A DNA stretch of 31,209 bases from assembly GCA_051005875.1 (NCBI GenBank), contig JBPCIX010000046.1, positions 1 to 31,209 on the forward strand. Direction: 5' to 3'. How positions within the stretch are numbered: position 1 is the first letter of the stretch; each line of letters opens with the position of its first letter. The notes beneath the pieces were generated by a model, which saw only the letters and a list, made by a program, of their open reading frames with translations, was not told the origin of the DNA and ran no database searches. This document shows, piece after piece, positions 6,735-14,824 of the stretch. The translations under genes were made by a program, and so were the position numbers. The DNA is from JBPCIX01 sp051005875. GTDB taxonomy: Bacteria; Actinomycetota; CADDZG01; JAHWKV01.

Positions 6735-7029
6735 GGTGTGGTTCGCAGTCACGCCCGGTGGAGATCGTCCCGTCCTCGTGCTTACTCGCGACCCGGTTGC
6801 CGATCGCATCGGGGCGGTAGTCGTTGCGGCCCTTACCAGGACTCGACGAGGTCTGGTATCTGAGCTCGAACTGACGGCCGATAAAGACGGGGTACCCAGT
6901 GACTGCGTGGTCAACTTCGACCATATTCACACCCTGCCGCGTCAGGCTTTCCGCCGACGAGTGGCCAGTCTCTCGCCATTTCGCATGGCCCAGGCCTGCC
7001 GGATCCTGGCCGAGGCCTTCGGATGTTAG
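6721..7029 (+). CDS. MazF/PemK-type endoribonuclease toxin
   Basis: A 102-aa protein that would cleave mRNA at short specific sites when free of its antitoxin. The start MLRGEVWFAVTPGGDRPVLV matches the MazF fold; R16 in the DRPVLV strand and the T in AALTRTRRG correspond to the usual catalytic Arg and Thr/Ser positions. The SDCVVNFDHIHTLPR segment and the C-terminal helix are also typical. ATG at 6721 overlaps the end of the antitoxin frame, which implies translational coupling; the frame is open upstream to 6676 but that part has no homology. Confidence 0.9.
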   Translation: MLRGEVWFAVTPGGDRPVLVLTRDPVADRIGAVVVAALTRTRRGLVSELELTADKDGVPSDCVVNFDHIHTLPRQAFRRRVASLSPFRMAQACRILAEAFGC

Positions 7030-7043
7030 CCTCTAATTTCTGA

Positions 7044-7274
7044 TTACCCTTTAATGCCGCGGGGATCCGCGCCGTATGTGAACTCCTCCGCAATCTTGCC
7101 GTCCCTTGTGTGGACGATGACCTGGCCCAGTTCTTCGGCCCGGGCCAACTCCTTGGCATGATTTACCGCGTTGTCCTTGTTGTCGACGAGGAATTCGGTC
7201 TCGGAAGACCCTGCTCGCTTGACTTCCCAACTGTTCACGTTGGGAGTCACATGATACGTCACTCTGTTAGTCAT
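7044..7274 (-). CDS. DUF2188 family protein
   Basis: A 76-aa protein beginning MTNRVTYHVTPNVNSWEVKR. The pattern YHV...W.VKR, then a run of alternating helix (AVNHAKELARAEE) and LGQVIVHTRDGKIAEEFTYG matches DUF2188, small proteins of unknown function. ATG at 7274 was chosen; a GTG two codons earlier (7280) is possible and neither has a clear Shine-Dalgarno. It converges with mazF, 14 bases apart. Confidence 0.75.
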   Translation of the reverse strand: MTNRVTYHVTPNVNSWEVKRAGSSETEFLVDNKDNAVNHAKELARAEELGQVIVHTRDGKIAEEFTYGADPRGIKG

Positions 7275-7328
7275 GACCACGGTCTACCCGGTCCAGAGGA
7301 ACTCGAAACCTCCAGATAGCTGTAATAG

Positions 7329-8060
7329 CTAGAGCTTAAAGATGATCTCGTTTTTTGGGTCCGATGGTTTTTCTCGCTCTGGCTCTTTCTCTATTTCGTC
7401 AACGTAGGCAAGCGTCCGCAAAGTTTTTTGACTGCGGACCTTTGACGGCTTGCCGGCAGGAGGGGCTTGGGAGGCTTTCGCTGTGGCTTTTAGCTGAGAA
7501 GGCACGGCTGAGGGCGATCCTGTTGGCTTGGGCGTTTTCGTTTGTATTGCCCCCTCATCGCTCACAGGGGCCGGGGCGGGGGGTGGAGCGGCTTGTTCGC
7601 TGCCGCCGTCGGCATTTTTCATAGCTGGGCTGCCTTGCATGAAAACTTCGGTAACCCAAAGCTTGCCCGACGAATCCGCGACTACTCCTACCCCTATGTA
7701 GTTAAACGCGGCCCCCAGGATGTTTTTGCGATGCGGGGGTGAATTGATAAAAAAGTTGTGCATGTAGCTGCAGTCGGTCGCCCAACCCACATTTTCGCCT
7801 TGATATTTCCACCCCGACGGGAGTTCGTTTCGGAGGTTCTCGTTGTGATACCAGCGCCCAGCTACCGACATTTCGGCAGAATGCCTGCGGGCAATCGCCA
7901 CAAGATCAGAATTGACTGCGAGCGGCCCTAAGCCCTGCCCCTGTCTTTCGGCGTTGATCTTGGAAACAAGGCACCCTTCTTCCCCGGCCCCCATTGCGCC
8001 AAATTGAAGCCCAAGGGCAAGCATGGCTGCGACGGCAAGCAGTGAAATACTCTTTCTCAT
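7329..8060 (-). CDS. Secreted CAP-domain (SCP-like) protein
   Basis: The 243-aa protein starts with a signal peptide (MRKSISLLAVAAMLALGLQF, cleavage near GAMGAG). A CAP/SCP domain covers about residues 28-150: LVSKINAERQGQGL, ARRHSAEM, WYHNENL, GENVGWA, SPPHRKNILGAAFNYIGVGV and WVTEVFMQ; His and Glu residues of the CAP cavity are present. Bacterial CAP proteins are extracytoplasmic and mostly of unknown activity. The rest is a Pro/Ala/Lys-rich low-complexity tail ending in a charged segment. ATG at 8060 was chosen because it begins the signal peptide. TACACT (8074-8069) lies 8 nt before the ATG, suggesting an almost leaderless mRNA. Confidence 0.88.
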   Translation of the reverse strand: MRKSISLLAVAAMLALGLQFGAMGAGEEGCLVSKINAERQGQGLGPLAVNSDLVAIARRHSAEMSVAGRWYHNENLRNELPSGWKYQGENVGWATDCSYMHNFFINSPPHRKNILGAAFNYIGVGVVADSSGKLWVTEVFMQGSPAMKNADGGSEQAAPPPAPAPVSDEGAIQTKTPKPTGSPSAVPSQLKATAKASQAPPAGKPSKVRSQKTLRTLAYVDEIEKEPEREKPSDPKNEIIFKL

Positions 8061-8068
8061 GAACTCGA

Positions 8069-8074
8069 AGTGTA
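8069..8074 (-). promoter_or_regulatory. Putative -10 box of the CAP-domain gene
   Basis: TACACT on the minus strand, 8 nt upstream of the ATG at 8060; the predicted start of transcription leaves a leader of 1-2 nt. No good -35 hexamer. Confidence 0.35.
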
Positions 8075-8090
8075 GGACAACCCCGGCTCT

Positions 8091-8831
8091 ATGATCGCGC
8101 TGGCGCCTCTTGCGGCTGCGGTTGTAAGCGCTGCTTTCGCCGGCTTGATGGCGCAGCAGTTTTTCACCCGAAAGCGCCCCCATCAATTGGCGTGGGCTTT
8201 GGCACTTACAATGTTTGCGCTTGCTTCGCTCGCCGCGGGGCGGGGAATCATTGCAGGTTGGAACCCATTTTTGTATCGCTCGTATTACCTCCTGGGCGCG
8301 GTCATCAATGTGCCCATGCTTGCGTTGGGTACCATCTATTTACTGGGCCCTCGCCGCGTCGCCCATGCGGCCGCAGCTTTGGTGGCGGTTGCAGTTGTCT
8401 ATGCTGCCGGAGCAGTGTTCTCGGCTGAACTCCTAGGTCCCCCTTCAGGGCAGATGGACCCCCTTGCCGTAGATTCGGCAATCCCCTCGGCAAGCCTGGT
8501 GATTCCGGGAGTGGTCCGCAGGCTCTCGAGGCTTTATTCATTTACCGGGTTCGCAATTGTTGTCTCGGGGGCGCTGTGGTCGGCCTGGCGGCTTTCCCGA
8601 AAACCCGATGAGTATCTGCGTCGCTTAGCTCAGGGCAACATCTTGATAGCTGTGGGGACCTCCGTGGTCGCCGCCGCCAGTGGCTTTGCCCGGCACGGGA
8701 ACGGCTTTGTGTTTGCAATCGGCCTGCTCGCCGGCGTTGTGATCATGTTTGTGGGCTTTTTGAAAATACGCCTCACAAACGGCAATCCCGTTAGCCTCAC
8801 AAACGGCAATCCCGTTGGTGACGAGCAATGA
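8091..8831 (+). CDS. Seven-helix integral membrane protein of unknown function
   Basis: A 246-aa protein with seven hydrophobic segments at about residues 3-22, 32-52, 62-82, 90-112, 147-166, 183-200 and 205-225; loops are short and basic on one face. I do not recognise a family or catalytic motif. The C-terminal tail is built by an in-frame 24-bp tandem duplication giving LTNGNPVS then LTNGNPVG. The stop TGA overlaps the ATG of the MTHFR-like gene (ATGA), so the two are translationally coupled. It diverges from the CAP gene with 30 bases between the starts. Confidence 0.7.
   Translation: MIALAPLAAAVVSAAFAGLMAQQFFTRKRPHQLAWALALTMFALASLAAGRGIIAGWNPFLYRSYYLLGAVINVPMLALGTIYLLGPRRVAHAAAALVAVAVVYAAGAVFSAELLGPPSGQMDPLAVDSAIPSASLVIPGVVRRLSRLYSFTGFAIVVSGALWSAWRLSRKPDEYLRRLAQGNILIAVGTSVVAAASGFARHGNGFVFAIGLLAGVVIMFVGFLKIRLTNGNPVSLTNGNPVGDEQ
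8771..8818 (+). repeat. 24-bp tandem duplication at the 3' end of the membrane-protein gene
   Basis: Two adjacent 24-bp copies (8771-8794 and 8795-8818) differ only at one position. The duplication adds eight residues in frame just before the overlap with the next start codon. Confidence 0.95.
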
Positions 8832-9583
8832 GTTTCAGGCTGATGTTTGAGATTGAACCACCCCGAACTCCGGATCTGGGGAGAGTACTGCGGCAGATGG
8901 AGATTTTCGGCCCCATCGTCGATTCGATCATCGTGCCGGACAACCACCTGGGGCGGCCGGCTATGTCGTCGGTTGCCATCGCTCTTGAAATAAAGAAGCA
9001 GGGTTTTAGTCCGGTGCCCGCCCTAAACGCTCGCGATAGAAACCTTCTTCGTCTCGAGAGTGACTTACTGACGTTGGCTACCTATGGGATCGATGAGGTT
9101 CTGTTTTTGTACGGGGACCCGATATCGGACGGAAGATCCAGCCTGAAAGTTCGCCACATGCTGGAAGCTGAGCTGGGCGGCGATATAAAGCGGGGCGTGC
9201 TTGCCACGATTGGAAGACCTCTGGGCTGGCGCGAGAGGGCGGATTTCTTGCTGACGAAACTCGACTTTGGCCGGCGGCAGGCGGGATACTGGCGCGAGGT
9301 TGCTAGTTTTAAGCAGCCGCTTTACTGCGGAGTGCTGGCGCTGCCCGATCTTGTCATGGCGACCAGAATCTTGGAAAACATCCCGGACCTGACGCTGCCC
9401 GACGGGTACCTTGCCGGATTCGACACGGACCCCGAGTACGGCTTCCAGGTGGCAATCAAGGAGCTCGATGAGTTGCGCCGCTCCGGGGTGGACGGCGCAC
9501 AGCTCGTGGTGCCCGCCAATCGTCGGCGTTTTGCGGAGATGCTGGAGAAATGGAAGGAAGAAAACGGGGGGTTGGTTGAATGA
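8828..9583 (+). CDS. Methylenetetrahydrofolate reductase-like protein
   Basis: A 251-aa TIM-barrel protein resembling 5,10-methylenetetrahydrofolate reductase, which makes methyl-THF for methionine. Visible motifs are FEIEPPR at the first strand, where MTHFR has its catalytic Glu, ALNARDRNLLRLESDLLTL (the RDRN flavin/folate region) and IDEVLFLYGDP (the GDP strand-loop). The C-terminal half is shorter and more diverged than in E. coli MetF. Non-canonical MTHFRs of this kind occur in actinobacteria. Whether the reductant is NADH, NADPH or F420H2 cannot be told from the sequence, though F420 genes occur 12 kb away. Coupled by ATGA to the gene before and the gene after. Confidence 0.75.
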   Translation: MSFRLMFEIEPPRTPDLGRVLRQMEIFGPIVDSIIVPDNHLGRPAMSSVAIALEIKKQGFSPVPALNARDRNLLRLESDLLTLATYGIDEVLFLYGDPISDGRSSLKVRHMLEAELGGDIKRGVLATIGRPLGWRERADFLLTKLDFGRRQAGYWREVASFKQPLYCGVLALPDLVMATRILENIPDLTLPDGYLAGFDTDPEYGFQVAIKELDELRRSGVDGAQLVVPANRRRFAEMLEKWKEENGGLVE

Positions 9584-10029
9584 ACGCGCCATCTGTGGGC
9601 ACCCTTCAACTCGGGCGGCCTTCGGGCCCCCCGCAGCCAAACGATACGGGCGAAGGCGGCGGCTCAGATTGGGTTTTGTTAACGACCGCCGCCAACCAGG
9701 TGATAGCCCTTTTGATTGAGGGGCGCCTCGGCGAGGATGGGATCAGTTGTCTGTTGGATGGGTTCAACCCATCGCCCGGGGCATGGCTAAAGCCCTTTGG
9801 CGACCCTTTGGCCCCGGTCAAGGTTTATGTTCACCGTCACGATCTGGGGTCGGCTTCGTTGCTGTTGCATGAGGTTGGCCACGCCGCCCCCGATTCAAGT
9901 GACTCGGGGCCACGGTCCGTGAAGACTTTGTGGTGGGCCACCATTGTCGTGGTCGCCGCCCTGACGATGCTGCTTGTGGCCGACATGATGGGCGCCTTTC
10001 AAGGCGCTACGCTGCGATACTTGCGTTAA
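9580..10029 (+). CDS. DUF2007-like protein with C-terminal membrane anchor
   Basis: A 149-aa protein. Residues about 30-100 (WVLLTTAANQVIALLIEGRL, GEDGISCLL, VKVYVHRHDLGSASLLL) follow the DUF2007 pattern, a small ACT-like fold sometimes called a putative signal-transducing domain. A transmembrane helix (TLWWATIVVVAALTMLLVAD) is near the C-terminus. Function unknown. ATG at 9580 overlaps the preceding stop, and its own TAA overlaps the next ATG (TAATG), so it lies within a translationally coupled string of four genes. Confidence 0.6.
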   Translation: MNAPSVGTLQLGRPSGPPQPNDTGEGGGSDWVLLTTAANQVIALLIEGRLGEDGISCLLDGFNPSPGAWLKPFGDPLAPVKVYVHRHDLGSASLLLHEVGHAAPDSSDSGPRSVKTLWWATIVVVAALTMLLVADMMGAFQGATLRYLR

Positions 10030-11450
10030 TGGGCATTCGAGGCGGCGGTAACCGGCCGGTCCTTCCCAAGGGCCGAATGGATTCGATCATCCGTAGCGGC
10101 CGTGCGGCGGGACGTCCCCGTGGTCCGAAAAGGGCCACAAGGTTCCTTGCTTATTTTCTTATCCTGCTCGTGGTGGGGGCCATCATCATGGCCGCGATTT
10201 TCGGCTACGCCCAGCTCAGGTTCCGCTCGAACTCCCAGGACATTGAGGGTCTGGCTTCCAAAGTTCCAAACGAGCCCATGAATGTATTGCTGCTTGGGTC
10301 GGATACAAGAGACGTGCTAACCCAGCAGGAACGCAAGTCGTTCGGCACTATTCCCGGCAAAAGAGCCGATACAGTCATACTTCTTCACCTTGACGAAAAG
10401 CAGCAGAAGGCTGTCCTAGTGCAGTTTCCACGAGATCTCCGGGTTACTTATCCCGATGGCTCAGTTGGAAAAATCAATGCGGTCTACCAAAAAGGCCCCG
10501 ATGCCATGGTGGCGACGGTCAAACGCTTGACGGGTCTGCCGGTTAATCACTATGTCGAGGTTGATTTTAATGGATTCAACAACATCATCGATACTCTGGG
10601 AGGTGTGGAAATTTACTTCGAGAAGCCGTTGAAAGATGCCGACTCAGGGCTCAATGTTCCAAAGGGCTGCGTCAAAGTAGAGGGCCCGCAGGCTCTTGCC
10701 TTTGTCAGAGTCCGAAAAATTGACGATGATTTTGGTCGCATAGCGCGCCAGCAGTTATTCGTCAGGCTGATGATGGAGAAAATCGCCACGCCGGCCACCC
10801 TTTTAAATCCTGCAAAGCTCGTCAAGCTCGTGAACCTATTCTCGAATAACGTAAAACACGACGCTCAGCTCACTGTTGGCGATGTGAAAAATATTGCACT
10901 CCGGCTTAGAGGCTTTGATTCCAGAAAAGTGGACATGCGTGTGGTGCCCTCGGCGGGTGCCCGGATAAGGGGCGTCTCGTATGTTGTGGCCAATCAGGCG
11001 GAATCCGATGCGCTTTTTACGGCCATCCGCAATCGTCAGCCTTTGCCCGGATTTGGACGGACCGGAGTTAGCTCAATTGAGCCGGCAGACGTGAAGGTTA
11101 CAGTTCTAAACGGGACTTCGGTCGACCGCCTTGCCCAGACCCAGGCTTCGGAGCTGGCCGCCAGAGGTTTCCAGATTGGGGGCGCCGCCGGAGCGAACCC
11201 CCATGCCAAAACGACGGTTTATTACCAACCCGGACGTCAAGAGGAAGCAAAGTTGATCGCTGCAGTTTACGGTGCTCCAATAAAGCCGATCCCATCGTCG
11301 ATACAAGTGGATAGTCCGGTGGCGGTTGTTCTTGGATCCGACTTTGCCGGCGCGGGAGGCGAAGTGCCGGCCGGCCCCGCTCCGAAGGCGCCGGCCCCTG
11401 CCCCCGCTCCAGTGCCGGCCAAACAGCTGGTGCGCGCGTGTGGAAAGTAA
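10029..11450 (+). CDS. LytR-CpsA-Psr (LCP) family cell-wall glycopolymer ligase
   Basis: LCP proteins transfer lipid-linked polysaccharide or teichoic acid-like polymers to peptidoglycan outside the cell. After a basic cytoplasmic start there is one transmembrane helix (FLAYFLILLVVGAIIMAAIF), then the LCP domain: MNVLLLGSDTR, KRADTVILLHLD, VLVQFPRDLRV, KINAVYQKG, LGGVEIYFEKPL, and ALAFVRVRKIDDDFGRIARQ with the conserved arginines. A LytR_C domain follows (VKVTVLNGTSVDRLAQTQA), then a Pro/Ala tail. ATG at 10029 gives 473 aa and overlaps the previous stop; ATG at 10077, preceded by AAGGG, is an alternative. Genes for dTDP-rhamnose follow at once, pointing to a rhamnose-containing wall polymer. 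Confidence 0.92.
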   Translation: MGIRGGGNRPVLPKGRMDSIIRSGRAAGRPRGPKRATRFLAYFLILLVVGAIIMAAIFGYAQLRFRSNSQDIEGLASKVPNEPMNVLLLGSDTRDVLTQQERKSFGTIPGKRADTVILLHLDEKQQKAVLVQFPRDLRVTYPDGSVGKINAVYQKGPDAMVATVKRLTGLPVNHYVEVDFNGFNNIIDTLGGVEIYFEKPLKDADSGLNVPKGCVKVEGPQALAFVRVRKIDDDFGRIARQQLFVRLMMEKIATPATLLNPAKLVKLVNLFSNNVKHDAQLTVGDVKNIALRLRGFDSRKVDMRVVPSAGARIRGVSYVVANQAESDALFTAIRNRQPLPGFGRTGVSSIEPADVKVTVLNGTSVDRLAQTQASELAARGFQIGGAAGANPHAKTTVYYQPGRQEEAKLIAAVYGAPIKPIPSSIQVDSPVAVVLGSDFAGAGGEVPAGPAPKAPAPAPAPVPAKQLVRACGK

Positions 11451-11454
11451 TCCC

Positions 11455-12486
11455 GTGGTAAGTGATCCTCGGACAATCAAGGGCTCGCTTTTGGTGACGG
11501 GTGGGGCGGGTTTTCTGGGCAGTTATTTTGTCCGGCTTGCGCTGAAGTTGGGCGCTTCAAAAGTCACCAATGTCGACCTGTTGAGCTACGCCGGCGATAC
11601 CCGTCGCTTGGAAGATTTGACCGGCGACGAGCGCTACGAGTTTATTCAGGCCGATGTCGCCGACCCGGCTTCTATGGTCAAGATTGTGGATGAATGCCAG
11701 CCTAAGGCGATTATTCACTACGCCGCCGAGTCGCACGTCACTCGGAGCGAAGCCGACCCCGAGCGATTTTTTCGGACCAACGTCGAGGGGACGCGGGCAG
11801 TGCTTGATGCTGCACTGGAGTGCGGAGTCGAACGGGTGGTTCACGTTTCAACCGACGAAGTTTATGGACCCATCGAGTCGGGCCTTTTCTGCGAGACCGA
11901 CAAACCCGAGGGCTTCGGAAAGTCCACCAGTCCCTACGCTCAGTCGAAGGCAATTGCCGACGACCTGGCGAGATCGTACGCAGACAAACTTGAGGTGGTT
12001 GTAGCTCGCCCCACCAATGCCTTCGGCCCGTGGCAGTTTCCGGAAAAGGCATTCCCCAGGTGGATCACCAGAGCCCTGCAGGGCCAGCCCTTACTGGTTT
12101 GGGGCGACGGCATGTACGTCCGGCAATGGCTATTCGCTCAAGATTTTGCAGAGGCTATTTCGGTCCTGCTTTTGAGCGGGGCCGCAGGCGAGGTTTACAA
12201 CGTCGGACCGGTACACGACCCCGAGATCAATAATCTGGATCTCGCTCAATGGATAGCTGCACACTTAGCGCTGCCGGGCGATGCGGTGCAGCTGACTCCT
12301 TATGACAGGCCGAACCATGACCGCCGCTACGCAGTTGATCCCGCAAAAATCGAAGCTCTCGGCTGGCGGCCGGGCAATGTCGAGAAGCAATTCGAGGAAA
12401 CCGTAAAGTGGTACCGCGATAACGATTCGTGGTGGCAGCCGCACCTGGAAGAGGCGGAATCCATTTACCGGCTGCATTCCGCTTAA
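11455..12486 (+). CDS. rmlB: dTDP-glucose 4,6-dehydratase
   Basis: Second enzyme of dTDP-L-rhamnose synthesis. The Rossmann motif is TGGAGFLG; the catalytic STDEVYG and SPYAQSK (Tyr-x3-Lys) are present, together with RmlB hallmarks: AAESHV, FGPWQFPEKAFP, WGDGMYVRQWLF and DRPNHDRRYAVDP. GTG at 11455 (343 aa) was chosen because GGAAAG lies 7 nt before it; GTG at 11440 is also in frame. The gene begins 4 bases after the LCP stop and is followed without any gap by rmlC. Confidence 0.95.
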   Translation: MVSDPRTIKGSLLVTGGAGFLGSYFVRLALKLGASKVTNVDLLSYAGDTRRLEDLTGDERYEFIQADVADPASMVKIVDECQPKAIIHYAAESHVTRSEADPERFFRTNVEGTRAVLDAALECGVERVVHVSTDEVYGPIESGLFCETDKPEGFGKSTSPYAQSKAIADDLARSYADKLEVVVARPTNAFGPWQFPEKAFPRWITRALQGQPLLVWGDGMYVRQWLFAQDFAEAISVLLLSGAAGEVYNVGPVHDPEINNLDLAQWIAAHLALPGDAVQLTPYDRPNHDRRYAVDPAKIEALGWRPGNVEKQFEETVKWYRDNDSWWQPHLEEAESIYRLHSA

Positions 12487-13005
12487 ATGGAACTCCACCA
12501 GATCGAGGGCATCGCCGGGGCCCTGCTCATCCGTCCGGTTGCCCACGAGGATTCCCGCGGCTCCTTCATGGAGATATTTCGCCAGGATCTGCTGGGGGCT
12601 GAGTTCGTGCAGGCCAACCACTCTTCGTCGAAGCAGGGGGTCCTGCGGGGCTTGCACTGGCACAAGCATCAAGCCGACGCGTGGTATGTGATCGGGGGCC
12701 AGGCCCAGGCCATGCTCGCCGATCTTCGAAACCCCGGCGGCAAGCCGGTTGTGGTTTCAATTGACCTAGACGCCGCCGTGCCGCAGGTTCTTTATATCCC
12801 GCCCAGGGTAGCCCACGGTTTTCTTGGCGTCACCGATGTTGAGTTGCTTTATTGGGTGACTCACTACTACACATCGGAGGATGAATTCGGCGTCGCCTGG
12901 GACGATCCCACCCTGGCTGCCCCCTGGAAGACGACCTCGCCGATACTCTCGGACAGAGACAAGGTAAATCCGAAAGTTGACTGGGACCTGATCGAGGCTA
13001 CCTGA
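12487..13005 (+). CDS. rmlC: dTDP-4-dehydrorhamnose 3,5-epimerase
   Basis: Third enzyme of dTDP-rhamnose synthesis, a 172-aa cupin. HEDSRGSFMEIF, the catalytic-His strand LRGLHWH (H57), the PPRVAHGF turn and YWVTHYYTSEDE are all typical of RmlC. The ATG directly follows the rmlB stop codon. The pathway order B-C-D is kept, with rmlD 14 bases downstream. Confidence 0.94.
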   Translation: MELHQIEGIAGALLIRPVAHEDSRGSFMEIFRQDLLGAEFVQANHSSSKQGVLRGLHWHKHQADAWYVIGGQAQAMLADLRNPGGKPVVVSIDLDAAVPQVLYIPPRVAHGFLGVTDVELLYWVTHYYTSEDEFGVAWDDPTLAAPWKTTSPILSDRDKVNPKVDWDLIEAT

Positions 13006-13019
13006 GTGGTGCTGGCCCT

Positions 13020-13871
13020 TTGAAAGGACTACTCGTCACCGGTGGGGGCGGGCAGTTGGGCCGGGCCTTCCGGCAAGCCGCCCCCGAGGCTACGATTCTG
13101 GACCGCGACCAACTCGACGTCACGGACAGCGTCGCAGTGACCAAAGCGATTACCGCCGCCCGCCCCACGGTCGTTGTAAATGCCGCCGCCTTTACAGCGG
13201 TCGACCGGGCGGAAACCGAGCCCGATGCCGCCTTCCGGATCAATGCTGTTGGCGCCGGACTGGTGGCGAAAGCGGCCGCGGCGGCCGGGGCTCAAATGAT
13301 TCAAGTGTCCACGGATTACGTTTACCCGGGCGACAAGGACGGTGCTTATGTCGAGACCGACGAGACGGGACCTACGTCTGCGTACGGCAAGAGCAAGCTC
13401 GAAGGCGAACATTGGGTGCTGCAGTCGGCTCCGGGGGCATTGATCGTCAGAACTTCTTGGGTTTTCGGCGAGGGCTCGAACTTCATCGGGGCAATCTTGA
13501 GGGCGGCAAAAGCACCGGCCGGGGCAGGCGGTCTTTCGGTCGTAGACGATCAGCTGGGATTGCCTACCTACGCCCCCGATCTGGCAGCAGGGTTAGGGCA
13601 GTTGATAGAAGCCGGGGCAAAGGGCATTTTCCATCTGGCCGGCGGCGGGCCGCCGGTAACCTGGGCCGGTTTAGCCGAGTATGCAATCAAAGCATCCGGG
13701 TTGGACATCAAAGTAAACCGGGTAACGACCCAGCAATACGAATCCGCCCGCTCCGGTCCCTTCGCTCCCCGCCCCCGAAACAGCGTCCTTGATTGCAGCA
13801 AGGCGGCGGCGCTCGGCGTGTCGTTACGGCCGTGGAGCAGTGCGGCAACTGCTTACTTGACTACCAACTGA
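13020..13871 (+). CDS. rmlD: dTDP-4-dehydrorhamnose reductase
   Basis: Final enzyme of the pathway, an NAD(P)H-dependent SDR protein of 283 aa. It starts at TTG (13020) with MKGLLVTGGGGQLG, shows the LDVTD segment, NAAAFTAVDRAE, the STDYVYPG motif, the YGKSK active-site Tyr-Lys pair, RTSWVFGE, and a C-terminal RPRNSVLD segment that is specific for RmlD. The upstream Shine-Dalgarno is weak. It ends 47 bases before the convergent rmlA. Confidence 0.94.
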   Translation: MKGLLVTGGGGQLGRAFRQAAPEATILDRDQLDVTDSVAVTKAITAARPTVVVNAAAFTAVDRAETEPDAAFRINAVGAGLVAKAAAAAGAQMIQVSTDYVYPGDKDGAYVETDETGPTSAYGKSKLEGEHWVLQSAPGALIVRTSWVFGEGSNFIGAILRAAKAPAGAGGLSVVDDQLGLPTYAPDLAAGLGQLIEAGAKGIFHLAGGGPPVTWAGLAEYAIKASGLDIKVNRVTTQQYESARSGPFAPRPRNSVLDCSKAAALGVSLRPWSSAATAYLTTN

Positions 13872-13877
13872 TCGGCG

Positions 13878-13902
13878 GGCGGTTACTAGTTGGGTGACCG
13901 CC
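13878..13902. terminator. Hairpin between convergent rmlD and rmlA
   Basis: GGCGGTTAC (13878-13886) pairs with GTGACCGCC (13894-13902), 9 bp including one G-T wobble, around a 7-nt loop. A second GC hairpin (GGGG...CCCC, 13904-13917) follows. No U-run, so a bidirectional barrier typical of GC-rich genomes is likely rather than a classic intrinsic terminator. Confidence 0.6.
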
Positions 13903-13918
13903 TGGGGTGGCCGCCCCA

Positions 13919-14824
13919 CTAGGACCAGAGATCCAGTTCCGGATTATTGGCCAGTTCAATCAGGTAATCGCCGTATCCGTTATTTAACGTACTTCCCAGC
14001 GCTCCTACCTGCTCCGGCGTTATGAATCCTTGGCGCATCGCCACTTCTTCGATGCATGCAATCTTGAAACCTTGCCGGGCTTCGATGGTTTCGACGAAAT
14101 TACCGGCCTGGATCAATGACTCGTGAGTCCCGGTATCGAGCCAGGCAAAGCCGCGGCTGAATCGCTGGACATGCAACAGTCCCCTTCCCATGTACTCGCG
14201 ATTGACGTCGGTGATTTCCAACTCCCCGCGGTCCGACGGCTTTAACCGGGCGGCTATCTCGACCACCTGATTGTCGTAAAAGTAAAGGCCGGTGACAGCG
14301 AAGTTGGACTTGGGAGCGACGGGCTTTTCTTCAAGCGACTGAGCATGACCTTGCGCGTCGAATTCAACGACACCGTAGCTTTGGGGATTCTTGACTGGGT
14401 AAGCAAAAACTGTTGCGCCGCTTTCGCGCCGGGCTGCGGCTTCGAGCATGTCGGACAGGCCTTGTCCATAGAAAATGTTGTCGCCCAGGATCAACGCCAC
14501 GTGGCCGTCGCCGACGAAGTCGGCACCGATGATGAAGGCTTCGGCGAGCCCCCTCGGCTCGGGCTGCGCCCTATAAGTGATCGATATGCCGATCTGGCTG
14601 CCGTCGCCGAGTACCCGCTCGAAGTTGGGCAAATCCTCGGGGGTCGAGATCAAAAGCACCTCGCGAATCCCTGAAAGCATGAGAGTTGAAAGGGGGTAGT
14701 AGATCATCGGCTTGTCGTAAACGGGCAGCAGTTGCTTGCTGACGCCGCGAGTGACCGGGTACAAACGGGTACCGAAGCCCCCGGCCAAGATGATCCCTTT
14801 GTTTACCCAAGAATCCGGGCTCAC
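13919..14824 (-). CDS. rmlA: Glucose-1-phosphate thymidylyltransferase
   Basis: First enzyme of dTDP-rhamnose synthesis, joining dTTP and glucose-1-phosphate. The 301-aa protein has the nucleotidyltransferase signature GIILAGGFGTRLYPVT, KQLLPVYDKPMIYYPL, the metal-binding LGDNIFYG, and the RmlA features GVVEFD, EEKP and WLDTGTHESL. The start is GTG at 14824, overlapping the TGA of the upstream dehydrogenase (GTGA). It is thus separated from rmlBCD, facing them, and coexpressed with a sugar-nucleotide dehydrogenase. Confidence 0.96.
   Translation of the reverse strand: MSPDSWVNKGIILAGGFGTRLYPVTRGVSKQLLPVYDKPMIYYPLSTLMLSGIREVLLISTPEDLPNFERVLGDGSQIGISITYRAQPEPRGLAEAFIIGADFVGDGHVALILGDNIFYGQGLSDMLEAAARRESGATVFAYPVKNPQSYGVVEFDAQGHAQSLEEKPVAPKSNFAVTGLYFYDNQVVEIAARLKPSDRGELEITDVNREYMGRGLLHVQRFSRGFAWLDTGTHESLIQAGNFVETIEARQGFKIACIEEVAMRQGFITPEQVGALGSTLNNGYGDYLIELANNPELDLWS

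Noticed and set aside
7317..7331. Inverted repeat TAGCT-GTAAT-AGCTA at the end of the CAP gene
   Set aside because: Five AT-rich base pairs without a U-run are too weak for a terminator call.
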